Shown here: positions 10,812 to 23,019 of the stretch, one piece after another
How positions within the stretch are numbered: the stretch's first letter is position 1
Layout: each line of letters starts with the position of its first letter
DNA from: Podarcis raffonei
Lineage: Eukaryota > Chordata > Lepidosauria > Squamata > Lacertidae
Assembly (NCBI RefSeq): GCF_027172205.1
Contig: NC_070614.1
Location: 47,866,001 to 47,930,000 of the forward strand
Reading direction: 5' to 3'
DNA length: 64,000 bases
Notes under the pieces: model-generated
The model's input: only the letters and a program-made list of their open reading frames with translations
Databases searched by the model: none
What the model was told of the DNA's origin: nothing
Made by a program: the position numbers and the translations under genes

Positions 10812-13800
10812 CTGAAAAAATAGCATAAAGTCAAACTCCAGTTGCAATTCATGTGTGTTCTTTGCCTCTTACATCTAAGTTATCATTCCTCTTGTCAGAA
10901 TCCAGGTAATTCTTTCCATCCCCCGGTGGCCACAAGGAGCAGAGAAAAACAAGAAAGAGTTCTTATTAATGATAGGTAGCCGTGTTGGTCTGCCATAGTC
11001 AAAACAAAACAAAAAAAAATTTCCTTCCAGTAGCACCTTAAAGACCAACTAAGTTAGTTCTTAAGAACTAACTTAGTTGGTCTTTAAGGTGCTACTGGAA
11101 GGAAAAAAATTTCTTATTAATGAGTTTGTTAAATCATCACAGCATAAGACAAAGGAATCAGTCTGGCTCCCGATTAATGGTTTTTCTCCAAATGAGCTCC
11201 TCCTGCCTCCCTTCCTAGCAACAGCACTTCCCCTGATGGTGGCTGCCAGGAGCTGTCTCTGAGTCCTTTGCTCTTGCACACTCAACGAATGCTGAGTTCT
11301 TGGAGAAGAGGGGCAGAAATGGTCTCCAGTGATGACATGTCAGCTGGCTGCTCTGTCTCACCTGGCTCTTCTCCCAACAGCTCCCAAGTCTTCTGTTCAT
11401 CTCTCTCTGAGCTGTGACTTTCCTAAACTAACAATTGTTATTCAATACAGTGGTACCTCGGGTTAAGAACTTAATTCGTTCTGGAGGTCCATTCTTAACC
11501 TGAACCTGTTCTTAACTTTAGCTAATGGGGCTTCCTGCTGCTACTGCTGCTCCGCCACTGCACGATTTCTGTTCTCATCCTGAGGCAAAGTTCTTAACTC
11601 GAGGTACTATTCCTGTGTTAGTGGAGTCTGTAACCTGAAGTGTCTGTAACCTGAGGTACCACTGTACTGCCTTCCTCTCCACTGGAAGCTTCAGGAGAAG
11701 GGAGGGCAACCTCCACTATTTCCCTGAATCTTGTTCCCTTTAGTCCAGCCCCTGCACCTGTTTATCTCAATCTTCTGAAATTAAGGAAATTGGTGGTCAT
11801 GTAATATTATCTGAATTACCTTTTGAGCTGAACATATTGTAGCATTTTGTAAAACATTTTAATTAATATTCATTTTTGAAAGTTTTTATAAGAAGTTACT
11901 GGAAGGCATCAGAAAAAATGTTCATGCCACTCTAAGGAGGATAGTGGCTACATGCACAACATAGTATGTAAGTTCTTTTAAGTCAATATGACTCATTAAT
12001 CATTACTAGTCTTGTACGATGAAAAATGTCATTTACCCTTCTGGTTTGAAATCTTCCCTTCCGGACATGGAACACAATCGTAGCAGCAAAATTTCTGCCC
12101 TTCCTTCTTTTTCTTCCGATTACCAGGGTGGCAGTAGTCATTGCACACAGAAACAGGCACCACCTGTCAACAGGAAATTATCTTATTTTTTTGGAGAGGG
12201 GTTTTTAAATGAACTTTATGAGGGTTTATAGATAAAAATACAAAACTTAATATCAAATATTTTCCCTCTCTTTTTTCTCCAAACTAAGACTTTGATCTGA
12301 ATACAATAAAAACATAAAGAGATGTGGGAGAAAGAAAGGGAGAAAGAAAGAGAAAGAGAGAAACAAAGAAAAAGAAATAGAAAAGAGGTTAAACGAGAGA
12401 GAGAAATAAAATTCAGAATGAAAGTGACTTCTGGTTCTTCCTCTGTCTGCTATAAATAAGCAATATTCACTTTATCCACTCCAATATAACACCCAGAAAG
12501 CCACACAACCATTAGCTTCAGTCCTCAAATCAAACTGTTATTATTTCTTTTTCTTTTTCACGCGAAATGTCCAAGAGAGGTTTCCAGTCTTTAACAAAGT
12601 TTAAGAATGACTTTTCTCTGAATAAACATTTCAATTTTGCCATCTCAGCTAGGTCCATTAGTTTTAACTGCTATTCCATTGTTAGAATAATGGATCCTTC
12701 CATCTTTGTCCATATAAACGTTTGCAGCCATAATCCTATATTATAGCAAAGTTCCATAGTCATTTTCTAACTGTATATCCATAAGACCCAGGAAGAGATT
12801 TGGCACAGAGAAAATTGCATAGAGAAAAGACCATGTGTAGGAAATATTTAAAACTTTCATAAGCTCCTAAGCCTGTCATGATAGGGTGAGGTATTCATGA
12901 TTCACAAAATTAAAAGACTTCTGCTTCTTGGGAGAAAAGCAATGACAAACCTAGACAGCATCTTAATAAGCAGAGTCAACACCTTGCCAACAAAGGTCCA
13001 TATAGTTAAAGCTATGGTTTTCCCAGTAGTGATGTATGGAAGTGAGAGCTGGACCATAAGAAGGCTGGTCACCAAAGAATCTGTTGAATTATGGTGCTGG
13101 AAGAGACTCTTGAGAGTCTCATGGACTGTAAGAAGAACTAACCTATCCATTTGTAAGGAAATCAGCCCTGAGTGCTCACTGGAAGGAGAGATCCTGAAGC
13201 TGAGGGTCCAATACTTTGGCCACCTTATGAGAAGAGAAGACTCTCTGGAAAAGACCCTGATGTTGGGAAAGATGGAGGGCACAAGGAAAAGGGGACAGAG
13301 GATGAGATGGTCGGACAGTGCTAGAATTCATCCGACAAGCACTTACCAGACTGCCTCCACTAACTGCACCTTCCCATTATTGCTTATACGGTTTCCAATG
13401 AAGTTGGAAAATCCCTCCCCCACCCAAACCATCAAGACAATCATAGGAGAGAAAAAACCTACTTGGCCTAAACAATGGTGATCACTTTGCCTAAAATTGC
13501 ATATGGTGAAGAAGAATGATGGGGTGGGGCCAGCAAATGATAGACAATCTACATTATATGGCAGAAAAGTCACTTTTCTAAGCTAGACTGGGGGAGCGGT
13601 GTTAACACTTTAGGAATACAGAAATGGTTAGGGTCTTGTCAGCACTGATATGTCTCAGGAGAAAATGGAAGAGTGGACCTTCGGGGTGAAGTCAAACCAA
13701 TGGAAAGTTACAGCACTACCTAGATATTAAAACATGCCCTTCAAAAGTGCTATGTCAACTTACCATTTAAAAGGGAAATCACCTATTTTCGCCTCAGTTT

Positions 13801-16800
13801 TTTTATCTATATAATGTAAGCATTGCCATGTATAAATGTGGCATAGTAAACATTATTAAAATAAAAGATCAGTTTTGTTTGGGAAGTTCATAATTGCATC
13901 CAGCTGGTACCAAAATTATTTCCATGTGTTTATGAAAGAAATTAGTGATGGTTATGTTGAGACACCTGAATGACCCATCTGAAGAATGATTACCCCAGAT
14001 GCCAGACCTGTTTGAAACCTTTGTGCCACATAATCATGTCCTCATGAATGATGAATTCCTTTCCATCAAGAGCATAGGGATTCACCAATCCTATTTTCAA
14101 TTGAATGAAGGACTTATTTGGGAATGTGACCATGTTCATTATGTCAAATCCACCTCGCATTTCTCTCTTATCAGTAAATGTTACTGTTTCTCCAGCTGAG
14201 TTGTTAAATGAAATGTCATGGAAAAAATGGTGCAGCTAAGGAAAGAGACGAAATACATGAAAGGAAAATAACACAACAGAGTTTTTGATAAAATGCCATG
14301 ATTTTCTGCCACCATTCTTTTGGAATATTATTTACCTATACTTATGTAGCATCATCTAACAAAGACCAAGCATGAATCAGTTGTTTGATATTAAATATTT
14401 TTCAGTGAATTAGAGATGCAATAGCATTTCAGCGGCTACTTGTTTCTGGCAATTGTGATCAACCTTTAACTTTTTACTAATCTGTTCATTGAAATTGTCC
14501 TATATTTTGCTACTCTTCAATTGCAATGCATTACCTGCCAAGGCTGAAATTTTAATATTCCACTGTTTTCCATAGCTCTTTTCTTGAAATTAGTCAAATA
14601 TATGCCTTGCAAAACATGAGCCACAACATAAACAGCCTTGTAGATACTGTAGCTGTGGCCAGTCATGCTCAGTTCAAATAGAGACCCTGGAAGACTCTGC
14701 AAGCTCTCTTCCCCAGTACACATGTCATTGACCTCCATTGTCACACTGGGATTTGGAAATGTACAATCAAATGCTTGCTCCCAGAAGTCCTTGAAAAACC
14801 CATCTCCCTGTGTCCAGTAAAGTTTTATTCCCTGAAGAAATTCTTGGAACTGTGGGAGATTTTGTGAATGAATTGTGAAGGAAATAGCACCTTGGAAGAT
14901 CTGAAGACCCCAACTCCTTTGAAAACCTGTTAATATGAAATCAATCTGAGTTGTTACAATCCACACCTTTTTAAATGATGATGTTTCCCTATTTTCAGGA
15001 TCTCTTAGAAATAGAACAGTTCTGAGCCATATAATTATCATAGATTCTCCATACATCATAAAAGCATTGGCTTTGTCATCTGTTAAATGAACATAAATAT
15101 TTAAGACTGTATCATGAAATTCATCCAAGTTATCAAAACGGGCTATATGTGGGATTCTTTGTGTGAAGGCTAAACAGATTCCATTATGGGAAAGTAATGG
15201 CTCCAGGGTCTGCAAGAAATGTTCTCCACTATTATCATTGACAGTGAAGAGCCCAACCCAGGTCCATCTGAAATGCTTAATCAAACTGATAATCCCCATA
15301 TGCTGATGGGCTTGATTGGGCACCATGCGGTAAAATGGTACTTGGCTTCCATAATTTTTGTCTGGGGGAAATGATCCATATGTGAGCTAAAAGAAAATGT
15401 AAGTACGTATTGGTTAGCAGCAGATTCCTGTTTATTCAAGAAACACTTCTTTAAGAAATTTATGAATTAATTCCAAGTATGTATGTATCTATTTGTTTAA
15501 TTTGTATATTGCCCTTCATCTAAATATCTCGGGGTGTTCTCAGCATAAAAATTTCAAATAAAAACACATCATATAAACAAGAACAAGAACAAAACAAAAC
15601 AACGACCTCCCTGCCACAAGGTTTTTGTAACTGAAAGGAAAAGGTGTAATTGAAAATACGAATGAATGAAGAAAGACAGATAACTAGAGAAGACGAGGAA
15701 GGGATATTAGCAGAGAAGGAAGGGGAAAGTGCCAGGGATGATATTGAAGAAGCAGCAAGGACTTTGAAAGAATTGAGGTAGAAAGTGCATGTGACAGAAG
15801 GATGTTAGAAGGCTGTGAGAAGGTTTGTTCAAGGAGCAAGGATGTTGGGGGGTGGCTTGACTGTGTCCTCTTTATGACCAACATGAAGATGAGAATGGAT
15901 TTGTTAGAAATGGAATGCTAGGGAAATGGCTCTTGCAGGGGGATGCTCAGAGATGTACTAGGCCAGCTTTAAACCAGATGGGGAAGAGTTGCTTAGAGCT
16001 CAGCTCAGCTTAACACACTGTGGTTTGTAACAACAACTACTACTACTTCTTCAGATTTAAATGTCAGTCATAAACCCATCCTCTTTCAAAAGTTCATAAT
16101 GACTCCCATAAAGATAAGGCAAGAGTTTATTTTGAGATACCCTTTCATAGATCCTACCTGTGGAATCTTGTAGAGGCCCAATGTGTCAGCCATATGGAAG
16201 GAGGTGTCAGCGCTAAGTCCCCCAATGATGGCTATGAGATTTTTCTGGGTGTCACATTTGTAGTTGGGAACAAATCTATGTGATTTGAAGAGAAGGTCAA
16301 GAGTGGTACGATAGGTCATTCTGGCGTCATAGTAGCTGTCATAGATGTGGAAGCCGAGAGTGATATTAGGACAAAACTTGGGGTTCTCGTTTATCTCTTT
16401 CACGGCAAATGCCAAGGCAAGAATGTGCTGGTAGAATTTTGTTACCACACTGCAAGCAAAGTTCAGTAATGTACAACTTTGGAATAGGAAATCAACATGC
16501 CACAAAGCCTTTTTTTAACTCAAATTGATTTAGTTTGACATGAAATTATTTTAATTTTCATTGATGTTTCTAAGCTAATTAACTCAGTTCACTTCATATA
16601 AAAATTATGCTCTCTCAGGGCATGCCTAAGATTTGAATCACCAGCTATTAATCTTTTTCTTTACCCTCTCATTTCTCTTGGTTCCCCAGTCAGAATCTTG
16701 GGAGCTACTCTACTATACTCCTGAAAGCTGTCGATTGTTACATATTTAAAAATCTTTTTATTTATTTCTCTAAAGGGGAGGAATTTTTTATTTAGGCAAA

Positions 16801-17281
16801 ATGAAGGACATTCCTTTATAAAGTAAATCAGGACCACTAATTCCAGAGGCTTGTCCAAAAGATTTTCTGTCAATAATTAAAAATGATTCCTTGAGGAATG
16901 TTAGATATATTGATTCAAGCATTTTTAATGCCTCTCTTCAGCTACACATCTCCCAGAGGACCTGAAAAAATATCTAAGACAATTTCTATCTTCAGGTTTG
17001 CAATATAAAAAAACATGACACAGAAGCAAAGGAGAATGGGAAAGATGCAAAGAGGGGGAAGGCTCTTACTATGGAACATCAAACATATTCTGTGAAGGGT
17101 GCTCCTTGAAGAAAACTTCATAGAAGACATAAAAGATCTGAGAAGCAATCCCACCGATGATGAAGCCACCCGGTTGGTACCACTGGTGTGGAGCAGGGAA
17201 TGGATAATTCATGGGGCACCTAAGAGTATCTACTTTGCACACAGCAGGAGGGAGAAGAGACAACATCAGCAGCCACAGCAT
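9910..17281 (-). CDS. V2R-B: vomeronasal type-2 receptor, complete, six exons
   Basis: Exons on the minus strand: 17070-17281, 16158-16449, 14535-15386, 14008-14235, 12037-12163, 9910-10811. Joined they give 870 residues with no break. Order: signal peptide [15 protein letters not shown]; Venus-flytrap ligand domain (exons 1-4); nine-cysteine type linker (exon 5, [20 protein letters not shown]); seven-helix domain (exon 6) with [37 protein letters not shown] and YLSTKGKYM. The frame upstream of the chosen ATG is open for 44 more codons, but that leader is not a signal peptide and corresponds to the 5'UTR of the paralogues. Exon 6 opens DMNNC, where paralogues C, D and F have DMDDC and E has DIDDC. 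It is the nearest relative of V2R-A. Introns hold a BovB fragment, a Tigger-like MITE and a perfect palindrome. Confidence 0.95.
11020..11105. repeat. 86-bp perfect palindrome
   Basis: The two 43-base arms are exact reverse complements around CTTAAG (11060-11065). Each arm is the end of a dispersed sauropsid repeat (AGTTGGTCTTTAAGGTGCTA), here in two head-to-head copies in intron 5 of V2R-B. The left flank still carries the repeat's GTAGCCGTGTTGGTCTGCCA end. Confidence 0.93.
11448..11664. mobile_element. Tigger-like MITE, TA-flanked
   Basis: Ends CAGTGGTACCTCGGGTTA and, inverted, CAGTGGTACCTCAGGTTA, with TA on both sides (11446-11447, 11665-11666). A non-autonomous pogo/Tigger-type DNA element of 217 bp. 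Confidence 0.8.
12037..12163 (-). CDS. V2R-B exon 5
   Basis: 127 bp, too short for ordinary ORF calling. Reads [18 protein letters not shown], then [18 protein letters not shown], the cysteine-rich NCD3G linker that couples ligand domain to membrane helices. The donor is G/GTAAAT and the acceptor GACAG. Confidence 0.93.
12300..12415. repeat. Purine-rich tract
   Basis: A GAAAGA/GAGA-rich low-complexity stretch in intron 4 of V2R-B. Confidence 0.7.
12890..13320 (+). mobile_element. BovB (RTE) LINE 3' fragment
   Basis: Plus-strand translation reads [52 protein letters not shown] and [20 protein letters not shown], the well-known C-terminal part of BovB ORF2. Severely 5' truncated, in intron 4 of V2R-B. 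Confidence 0.88.
13321..14007. other. Intron 4 remainder of V2R-B
   Basis: No gene or recognisable element seen. The last 85 bp next to exon 4 match the corresponding flank of V2R-A exon 4 at 1-83. Confidence 0.4.
14008..14235 (-). CDS. V2R-B exon 4
   Basis: 228 bp between a TAAG/CTG-type acceptor (read CTTAG/CTGCACC) and CAG/GTCTGG. The ligand-domain C-terminus. Confidence 0.93.
14535..15386 (-). CDS. V2R-B exon 3
   Basis: 852 bp, four codons fewer than in V2R-A; part of the loss is near the 3' end, where A has KFQDLQPWQ and B has KFQPWQ. Phase 0 at both ends and open. Confidence 0.95.
16158..16449 (-). CDS. V2R-B exon 2
   Basis: 292 bp. Reads [20 protein letters not shown] through YKIPQ, ending CAG/GTAGGA. 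Confidence 0.94.
17070..17281 (-). CDS. V2R-B exon 1
   Basis: 212 bp, phase 2 end before GTAAGAG. It encodes the signal peptide and [20 protein letters not shown]. Confidence 0.93.
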
Positions 17282-17377
17282 CCTTGCGGTCAGACTCTTC
17301 TCTAAACACACCTCCTGTTTCCATTCAGAGCAGCTGCATGACTTGAACAGGCTACATTGGGTAATTCCTAGCTCTTT

Positions 17378-17386
17378 CAATACAGC
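17378..17386 (-). promoter_or_regulatory. Conserved proximal motif GCTGTATTG, V2R-B
   Basis: Begins 97 bp upstream of the ATG; see the equivalent at 4809-4817. Confidence 0.5.
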
Positions 17387-17463
17387 TTTAGAAGAATGGT
17401 TTACAACCAGCATTTGAGAATCAAAGGGTTACAGCTATATACCCTATTAGTGGAGATTGCCAA

Positions 17464-17470
17464 CACTGCA

Positions 17471-17521
<51 letters not shown>
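17464..17521. repeat. (TA)n microsatellite
   Basis: About 28 TA units at the place where V2R-A has (TG)n. Flanking sequence is shared, including GACAC(G/A)TGAGCATT after the tract. Confidence 0.95.
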
Positions 17522-17523
<2 letters not shown>

Positions 17524-17771
17524 GACACGTGAGCATTGAAGCCGACAGAACCTTTACTGCCTCTTATTCCAATTTCCTACTCCCAATAGCACGGGGTTTC
17601 GTTATAACCACTTTGAGGTTTGCTTATTAAGAAAGCCTGGAAAGATTCAGAGAGGTGAACAAAGTATAGTGATTTGGATAATTGCTGGGTGAGATAATTA
17701 CGTTTTCATTGTGTTGGCTGTAAGTAGCAGTTTTGCTAACAAACATGCTGAGCTGCCCCCACTTTGAACCA

Positions 17772-17850
17772 CCTGCTCCGTAGGGGCAGAAAAAGTGACA
17801 AATACAATTTTCCACAGTGAGCAAACACCAAAGGAAAACTGAGTGTGAAA
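17772..17850 (-). promoter_or_regulatory. Conserved distal upstream block, V2R-B
   Basis: Near edge 491 bp upstream of the ATG. The core CTCCGTAGGGGCAGAAAAAG is followed by GCAAACACCAAAGGAAAA, as in V2R-A. Confidence 0.5.
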
Positions 17851-18142
17851 CTTTTGGCTTTGATGAAAAGAGGCTGGTCGACTGCAGTTTTTTCACAGAA
17901 ATGTGAAGCTACAATTTCTTTTTGCCAAGAATGGAGAGTCTGTGGGGTTCCAGGTGCTGCTGGGATACAGCTTCCATCATTTCCACCACTGACCACGTAG
18001 GCAGGGGCTGATATGGTGCAGGGCAAAGTTTCCTTATCTCTCCTCTAAGAAATAAATCTCAGAGAGAGAGTAAATGAGTGGCAATAATAAATTTCAAGCT
18101 TAAGGAATGCCAACAGTCATGTTCAGAAAGAGTATCTATTCA

Positions 18143-18143
<1 letters not shown>

Positions 18144-18172
<29 letters not shown>
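18144..18172. repeat. (ATT)n microsatellite
   Basis: About nine ATT units upstream of V2R-B. Confidence 0.85.
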
Positions 18173-18173
<1 letters not shown>

Positions 18174-18383
18174 TGATTGATTTTTAAACTATTCTAATGT
18201 GCCATATTCTTTTTTGTAATTTGGCCCCTTTAAAAGCTTATTTGCTTATTTGCTGCTCTGGGAGGAAGGGTGGGGTATAAAAATAGATGAATGAATAGTA
18301 AATCTCTTTAATCTGGAAACTAAATCTGCATCCATCATTTAAAATGTATATCCTACCTAATTCCCCACAGTGGTAATTAAAAT

Positions 18384-18830
18384 GTGTTTGGCAGTTCAGC
18401 TGTGGGAAGGTGGCCAGAGGGGACCTATAGAGGAAACCACAAGTTTGACCACTTTGCTGGTCAACCGACAAACCAATATGACTTTCTATGGATAATATGT
18501 TTTAAGGAGGAAACACCCGGTCTCCATTTGTTTGATTTGCACCCCTTTAAAAGCAGGAAATGGAGAAGCTGCCTTCCATTCTTGAGCATCATAGAATTCT
18601 AGAGTTGGGAGAGACCTCAAGAGTCATCTAGTACAAGCTCCTTTAATGCAAACTGAGATTGTGGCTGACAGGAAAACAGGATAACCTTTATCAATGTTAT
18701 CAATAACATTCTTTTATTAAAAAGTTACGCATATTGCCAGCACACCTGGAAATGAGTCTCATGAGACATAAACCATCACAACTTTATTAACGATAAACTT
18801 GAGGGTGTGACACAGAACACTGAACATATT
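18384..18830. repeat. Third copy of the V2R spacer repeat
   Basis: Resembles 6175-6615 and 8815-9200 (for example GACAAACCAATATGACTT and GAGAAGCTGCCTTCCATTCT). It marks the upstream edge of the duplicated V2R-A/V2R-B unit and is cut by the L1-derived block that follows. Confidence 0.82.
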
Positions 18831-18873
18831 ACACTGGAAATTTGCAGAATCCATCATGGAGCCCAGGCTTTGT

Positions 18874-21800
18874 CATTTGCTTTGGTTTTAGATCATTTTT
18901 ATCAGTTTCCAATAAAACAGCCAATTAACATATCCATAATCATAATCCAATTTAAAAAAAAACTAAAAAAAAACAAAAAGCGACTTGCAGTCCAAATTAT
19001 TAATTTTTCCGGTTTTCCCATAGTCTGGACTTCTGAAGTATATCTCCAATATTTTCATTCCTGCCTTCTTCTTGTTGTTCTCATATTTTCCACATTCCGA
19101 TCTTATTGCTTTAAGGTTCCCCATCCCTGGCTGTGCGATTCTCAATCATGTCAGAAATCATATATCCTTTCATCCATCGAATACAGCTTTGTGTATATAT
19201 ATATATATATTCAACTCTCTATTTCCCAGTGCAGCTTTTCCTGTCTTTATTCCAATATTCCAATCCGGGCTGTTGTCCAAGTCTATCATTTGAAGTTTAA
19301 TGACACATCAACTCCCAAGTAGTTAAATCATTCCAATCCGATCTGGTGCAAAAAGTATCAGACAGTAATAAAATTAAATTGAATGAACCAATAGAATTGG
19401 AAGAGGTTTCAAGAGCAATAAAGGACTTAAAAAATGGGAAGGCGCCAGGGCCGGATGGATTCAGTGCAAGATACTATAAAGAAATGAAACACACTTTACT
19501 TGTACCACTGAAAGATGTAATGAACAAGATATTGGAAAAAGGAGAACTACCTGAAACTTGGAAGGAAGCATACATAACGTTAATTCCCAAACAAGACTCG
19601 GATTTAATGCAGGTTAAAAACTACAGGCCAATTTCGTTATTGAACAACGATTATAAAATGTTTGCAAATATTTTGGCAAATAGGATGAAAAAGGTTCTGA
19701 ATGAAATGATACATAAGGATCAAGCGGGTTTCCTTCCCGGGAGACAAATGAAAGATAATATAAGAAATGTAATTAACATAATTGAATATTTGTCAAGCGG
19801 GAAGGATAAACAAGCGATGTTGATTTTTGTGGACGCTGAAAAGGCCTTTGATAACATTTATTGGGAATTCATGCTAAAGAATTTAGAATATATGGATGTG
19901 GGTCAATCTTTCTTAAGTGGTATAAAGGCAATATATTCGGAACAGAGAGCAAAATTAATTGTGAATAACGTTATAACAGAAGATATTGCCATAATGAAAG
20001 GTACAAGACAAGGGTGTCCGTTATCCCCGCTGTTATTCATCTCGGTCCTGGAGGTCTTCCTAAGAACTATAAGAAACAATGAAAATATAAAAGGAGTAAC
20101 TGTGGGCGGCAATCAATATAAGGTAAAAGCCTTTGCCGATGACTTGGTTATAACTATTGAGGATCCTATACAGAGTGTTAAAGAAGTGATAGAAGAAATT
20201 GAATATTTTGGTCAGGTGTCAGGTTTTAAATTAAATAGGAAAAAAACCAAAATAATGGTTAAAAATTTGGATCAAGAAGTTATAGAAGAAATACAGCAGC
20301 AAACAGAAATGAATGTGGTAAAAAAAGTAAAGTACTTAGGAATCACGTTAACTCCTAGAAATATTGACTTGTTTCAAAATAATTATGTACCAGTCTGGAA
20401 TAAGATTAAAAGTGATTTAGACGTATGGGCAAGAATGAGATTATCGTTCTGGGGAAGAATTGCAACGATAAAAATGAGCGTGCTACCGAAAATGTTGTTT
20501 TTGTTTCAGACGATACCAATAATTAAAGGAGTGACTATATTTAAAGAATGGCAAAGAACAATGTCAAAATATATCTGGCAGGGCAAAAAGCCGAGAATTA
20601 AATTTAAGATATTAACAGATGCAAAAGAAAGAGGAGGCTTTGCCCTGCCAGACTTGAAGTTATACTATGAGGCTTTGTGTCTTTGCTGGTTGAAAGAATG
20701 GATAAAATTGGAGAATACGGAATTGTTGGATTTAGAGGGACATGACAACAGATTTGGGTGGCACGCTTATCTATGGTGTGATAAAAACAGAGTGCACAAA
20801 GGTTTTGAAAGTCATATTTTTAGAGGTACGTTAATTGAAGTATGGAATAGGTATAAAAACCTATTAGAGCCGAAAACACCAATGTGGTTATCCCCACTGG
20901 AGATAATGAGTACGAAAAAAGTCAATATGACAGGAGATTGGATTACATATGAAAATTTAATAATTAAAGAAGGTGACAAATGGAATCTGAAACCATATGA
21001 AGAGGTTAAAGAAAAGGTGTATGATTGGCTGCATTATTTTCAATTGAATGCAATGTTTAAAAAAGAGATGCGGGAGAAAGGTTATTCAGGAAAAAAATCA
21101 AGGTTTCAACAAGAAATTTTGAATAGTGATGTAAAAGTACTGTCAAAAATGTATAAACTATTACTCGAATGGCATACAAAGGATGAGGAAGTTAAAACGG
21201 TAATGATTCAATGGGCGAAAGATTTTGGTTATAATATACAATTTGAGGATTGGATAAGGTTATGGAAAGAGGGAATGAAATTCACCGCATGTACTACGAT
21301 AAAAGAAAATGTGATGAAAATGTTATATAGATGGTATATAACTCCAGTGAAACTAGGAAAGATGTTTAAAGTTAGTAATAAATGTTGGAAATGTCAAGAG
21401 AAAGAAGGAACATTTTATCACATGTGGTGGGAATGTAAGAATGTGAAAAGCTACTGGGAAATGATTTATAACGAGATGAAAAAAATGATGAGATATACGT
21501 TTGTAAAGAAACCAGAAGCACTGTTACTAGGCATACTAGGTAACGATGTTGAAAAGAAAGATGTGAAGCTATTTAGATATGCAGTTACAGCTGCTAGAAT
21601 TTTGATGGCCCAAAAATGGAAACAGGAAGAAATGCCAACGAGGGAGGAATGGAGAATGAAATTGATGGAATACGCAGAAATGGACAAATTAACATGTAAA
21701 ATTCGAGACCAACGCGATCAGAGGTTCACCGAGGACTGGAACAAATTTACAGAGTATATCAAAACTGTGTGTGATCAGGAAATAACGCTTGTTGGATTTC

Positions 21801-23008
21801 AGGAAGCTTTGTGAAGAGAATAGTAAGGAATGTTGTTTAAATGAAAAGATAAAATAAGGATTGTTAAAGTGCAACACAAATTTATGGAATGTGAAAAGTT
21901 GTGAAAATACAGGGAAATTGTCAGATAGGCTGACGGAAGTCTATAAGATGTATAAGTTAAATTGGATGTTAAATTGTAATTGGATTGGTTATTGTAAATT
22001 TGAATAAAAATTAATTATATAAAAAAAAATATCATTCCAATCCGATCTCTTATCCAAGCCTGTCATTTGAAATTTATACGTTGTTAAATTGTTGCTGTAC
22101 TCAATGATTTCCCATTGTCAAATTGTTAAGCATACTGTTTGCAATATTGCAATGTAAATGAACTGTATTCCACAGAATAAGTTATTTGGCGATCAATCAG
22201 CCTTCCCAGAAACCACACAATCCCCCCCCCCCGGGCCCTAGAAGCGGGGTTGCTAGACATCCATTTAGCTTTCTCTCTCGCTCATAATGAAGAAATTCTG
22301 CAAACAGATGCACTGTCTGTTATTCCAAATTGTTGTCTCAAGTCATTATAAAGTCAGCTAGCAGGTATTTCCCACTTCCCTCGAAAAGGGAGGAATTCTC
22401 ATTTTTCCATGCTGCGTCGTATTAACAAGCGCCATCTTGTTTCTTCTTTTATCTTTATCAAGTCTTTCAAGTCTGAGTAAAGCGGCGCAATTGAGTACTT
22501 AATTATAAATAGAAGTCCATCTGTACTTTTCAAAAAAATAGGTTTCTTGGTGAGCCTTGGCATAGAAAAACAATTGGAGATATTAAGAAGAGAAAAAAGG
22601 ACATATCAATCACCTCCGTAATCCAAACACCATGATGAAAATCTCTTTTGAAGTCTGAGCTTATACACCAGGGAATGTGCCGTTTTCTGGTTTTTTCTCA
22701 GTCTTCTTCAGTCCAGACTATGTCTGTTTATTGTCCAAATCTAATTATTTTATCAAACAGATATTTCCGGCTTATTAGAGTGACTTCGGAGAGTGCCAGC
22801 TGATTTGTGCTCTGGGACCCAGTGTCCTGCCACTTGCACTTTGATGCAAGCTGACAATCTTGGACAATCTGCAGGTCCACGAGACAGTCCTCCCCCACCC
22901 CGGGGAGTCTGCCAGGGCTAATTACCCCCATATCAACCCTGAATTACCGGCACGGCTGGGGTCCGATTGTGTGGGAGTCAGCCATTTCTCACCGCCAGAA
23001 ACAGGAAG
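18874..23008 (-). mobile_element. Antisense L1-like 5' region, split by a younger L1
   Basis: Two flanks (about 18874-19326 and 22049-23008) read continuously on the minus strand as a 5' leader of a squamate L1-like element. It starts near GGCGGTGAGAAATGGCTGAC and contains two related stretches (CAAATGACAGGCTTGGATAA and TCAAATGATAGACTTGGACA), so it has internal repeats. No ORF1 or ORF2 is recognised. CCAGGCTTTGT occurs at both outer edges (18863-18873, 23009-23019) and may be a target duplication, but no A-rich 3' end is visible. Borders are approximate. Confidence 0.45.
19345..22030 (+). mobile_element. 5'-truncated L1 with open ORF2 fragment (822 codons)
   Basis: Flanked by an exact 18-bp target duplication ATCATTCCAATCCGATCT (19327-19344, 22031-22048). 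The frame 19346-21814 is open and holds reverse transcriptase motifs NGKAPGPDGF, NYRPISLLNNDYK, GFLPGRQ, FVDAEKAFD, GTRQGCPLSPLLF and the catalytic AFADDLV, then the C-terminal CWKCQEKEGTFYHMWWEC zinc-type motif. The endonuclease part is missing, so it cannot move on its own. The 3'UTR of about 200 bp ends in an A-rich tail. The intact frame and the perfect duplication point to a recent insertion. Confidence 0.93.
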
Positions 23009-23019
23009 CCAGGCTTTGT

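Noticed and set aside
12897-13481. Open frame of 194 codons as a gene
   Set aside because: It is the C-terminal part of BovB ORF2 plus unrelated downstream sequence.
17282-17413. 44-codon in-frame extension of V2R-B with an earlier ATG
   Set aside because: It lacks a hydrophobic leader and overlaps the conserved upstream motif; the paralogues start at the MLWLL-type Met.
19346-21814. 822-codon frame as a host gene
   Set aside because: Reverse transcriptase motifs and target duplications identify it as an L1 fragment lacking the endonuclease.
18863-23019. CCAGGCTTTGT at both ends as target duplication of the antisense L1-like element
   Set aside because: Only 11 bp and no A-rich end beside it; kept as a possibility only.
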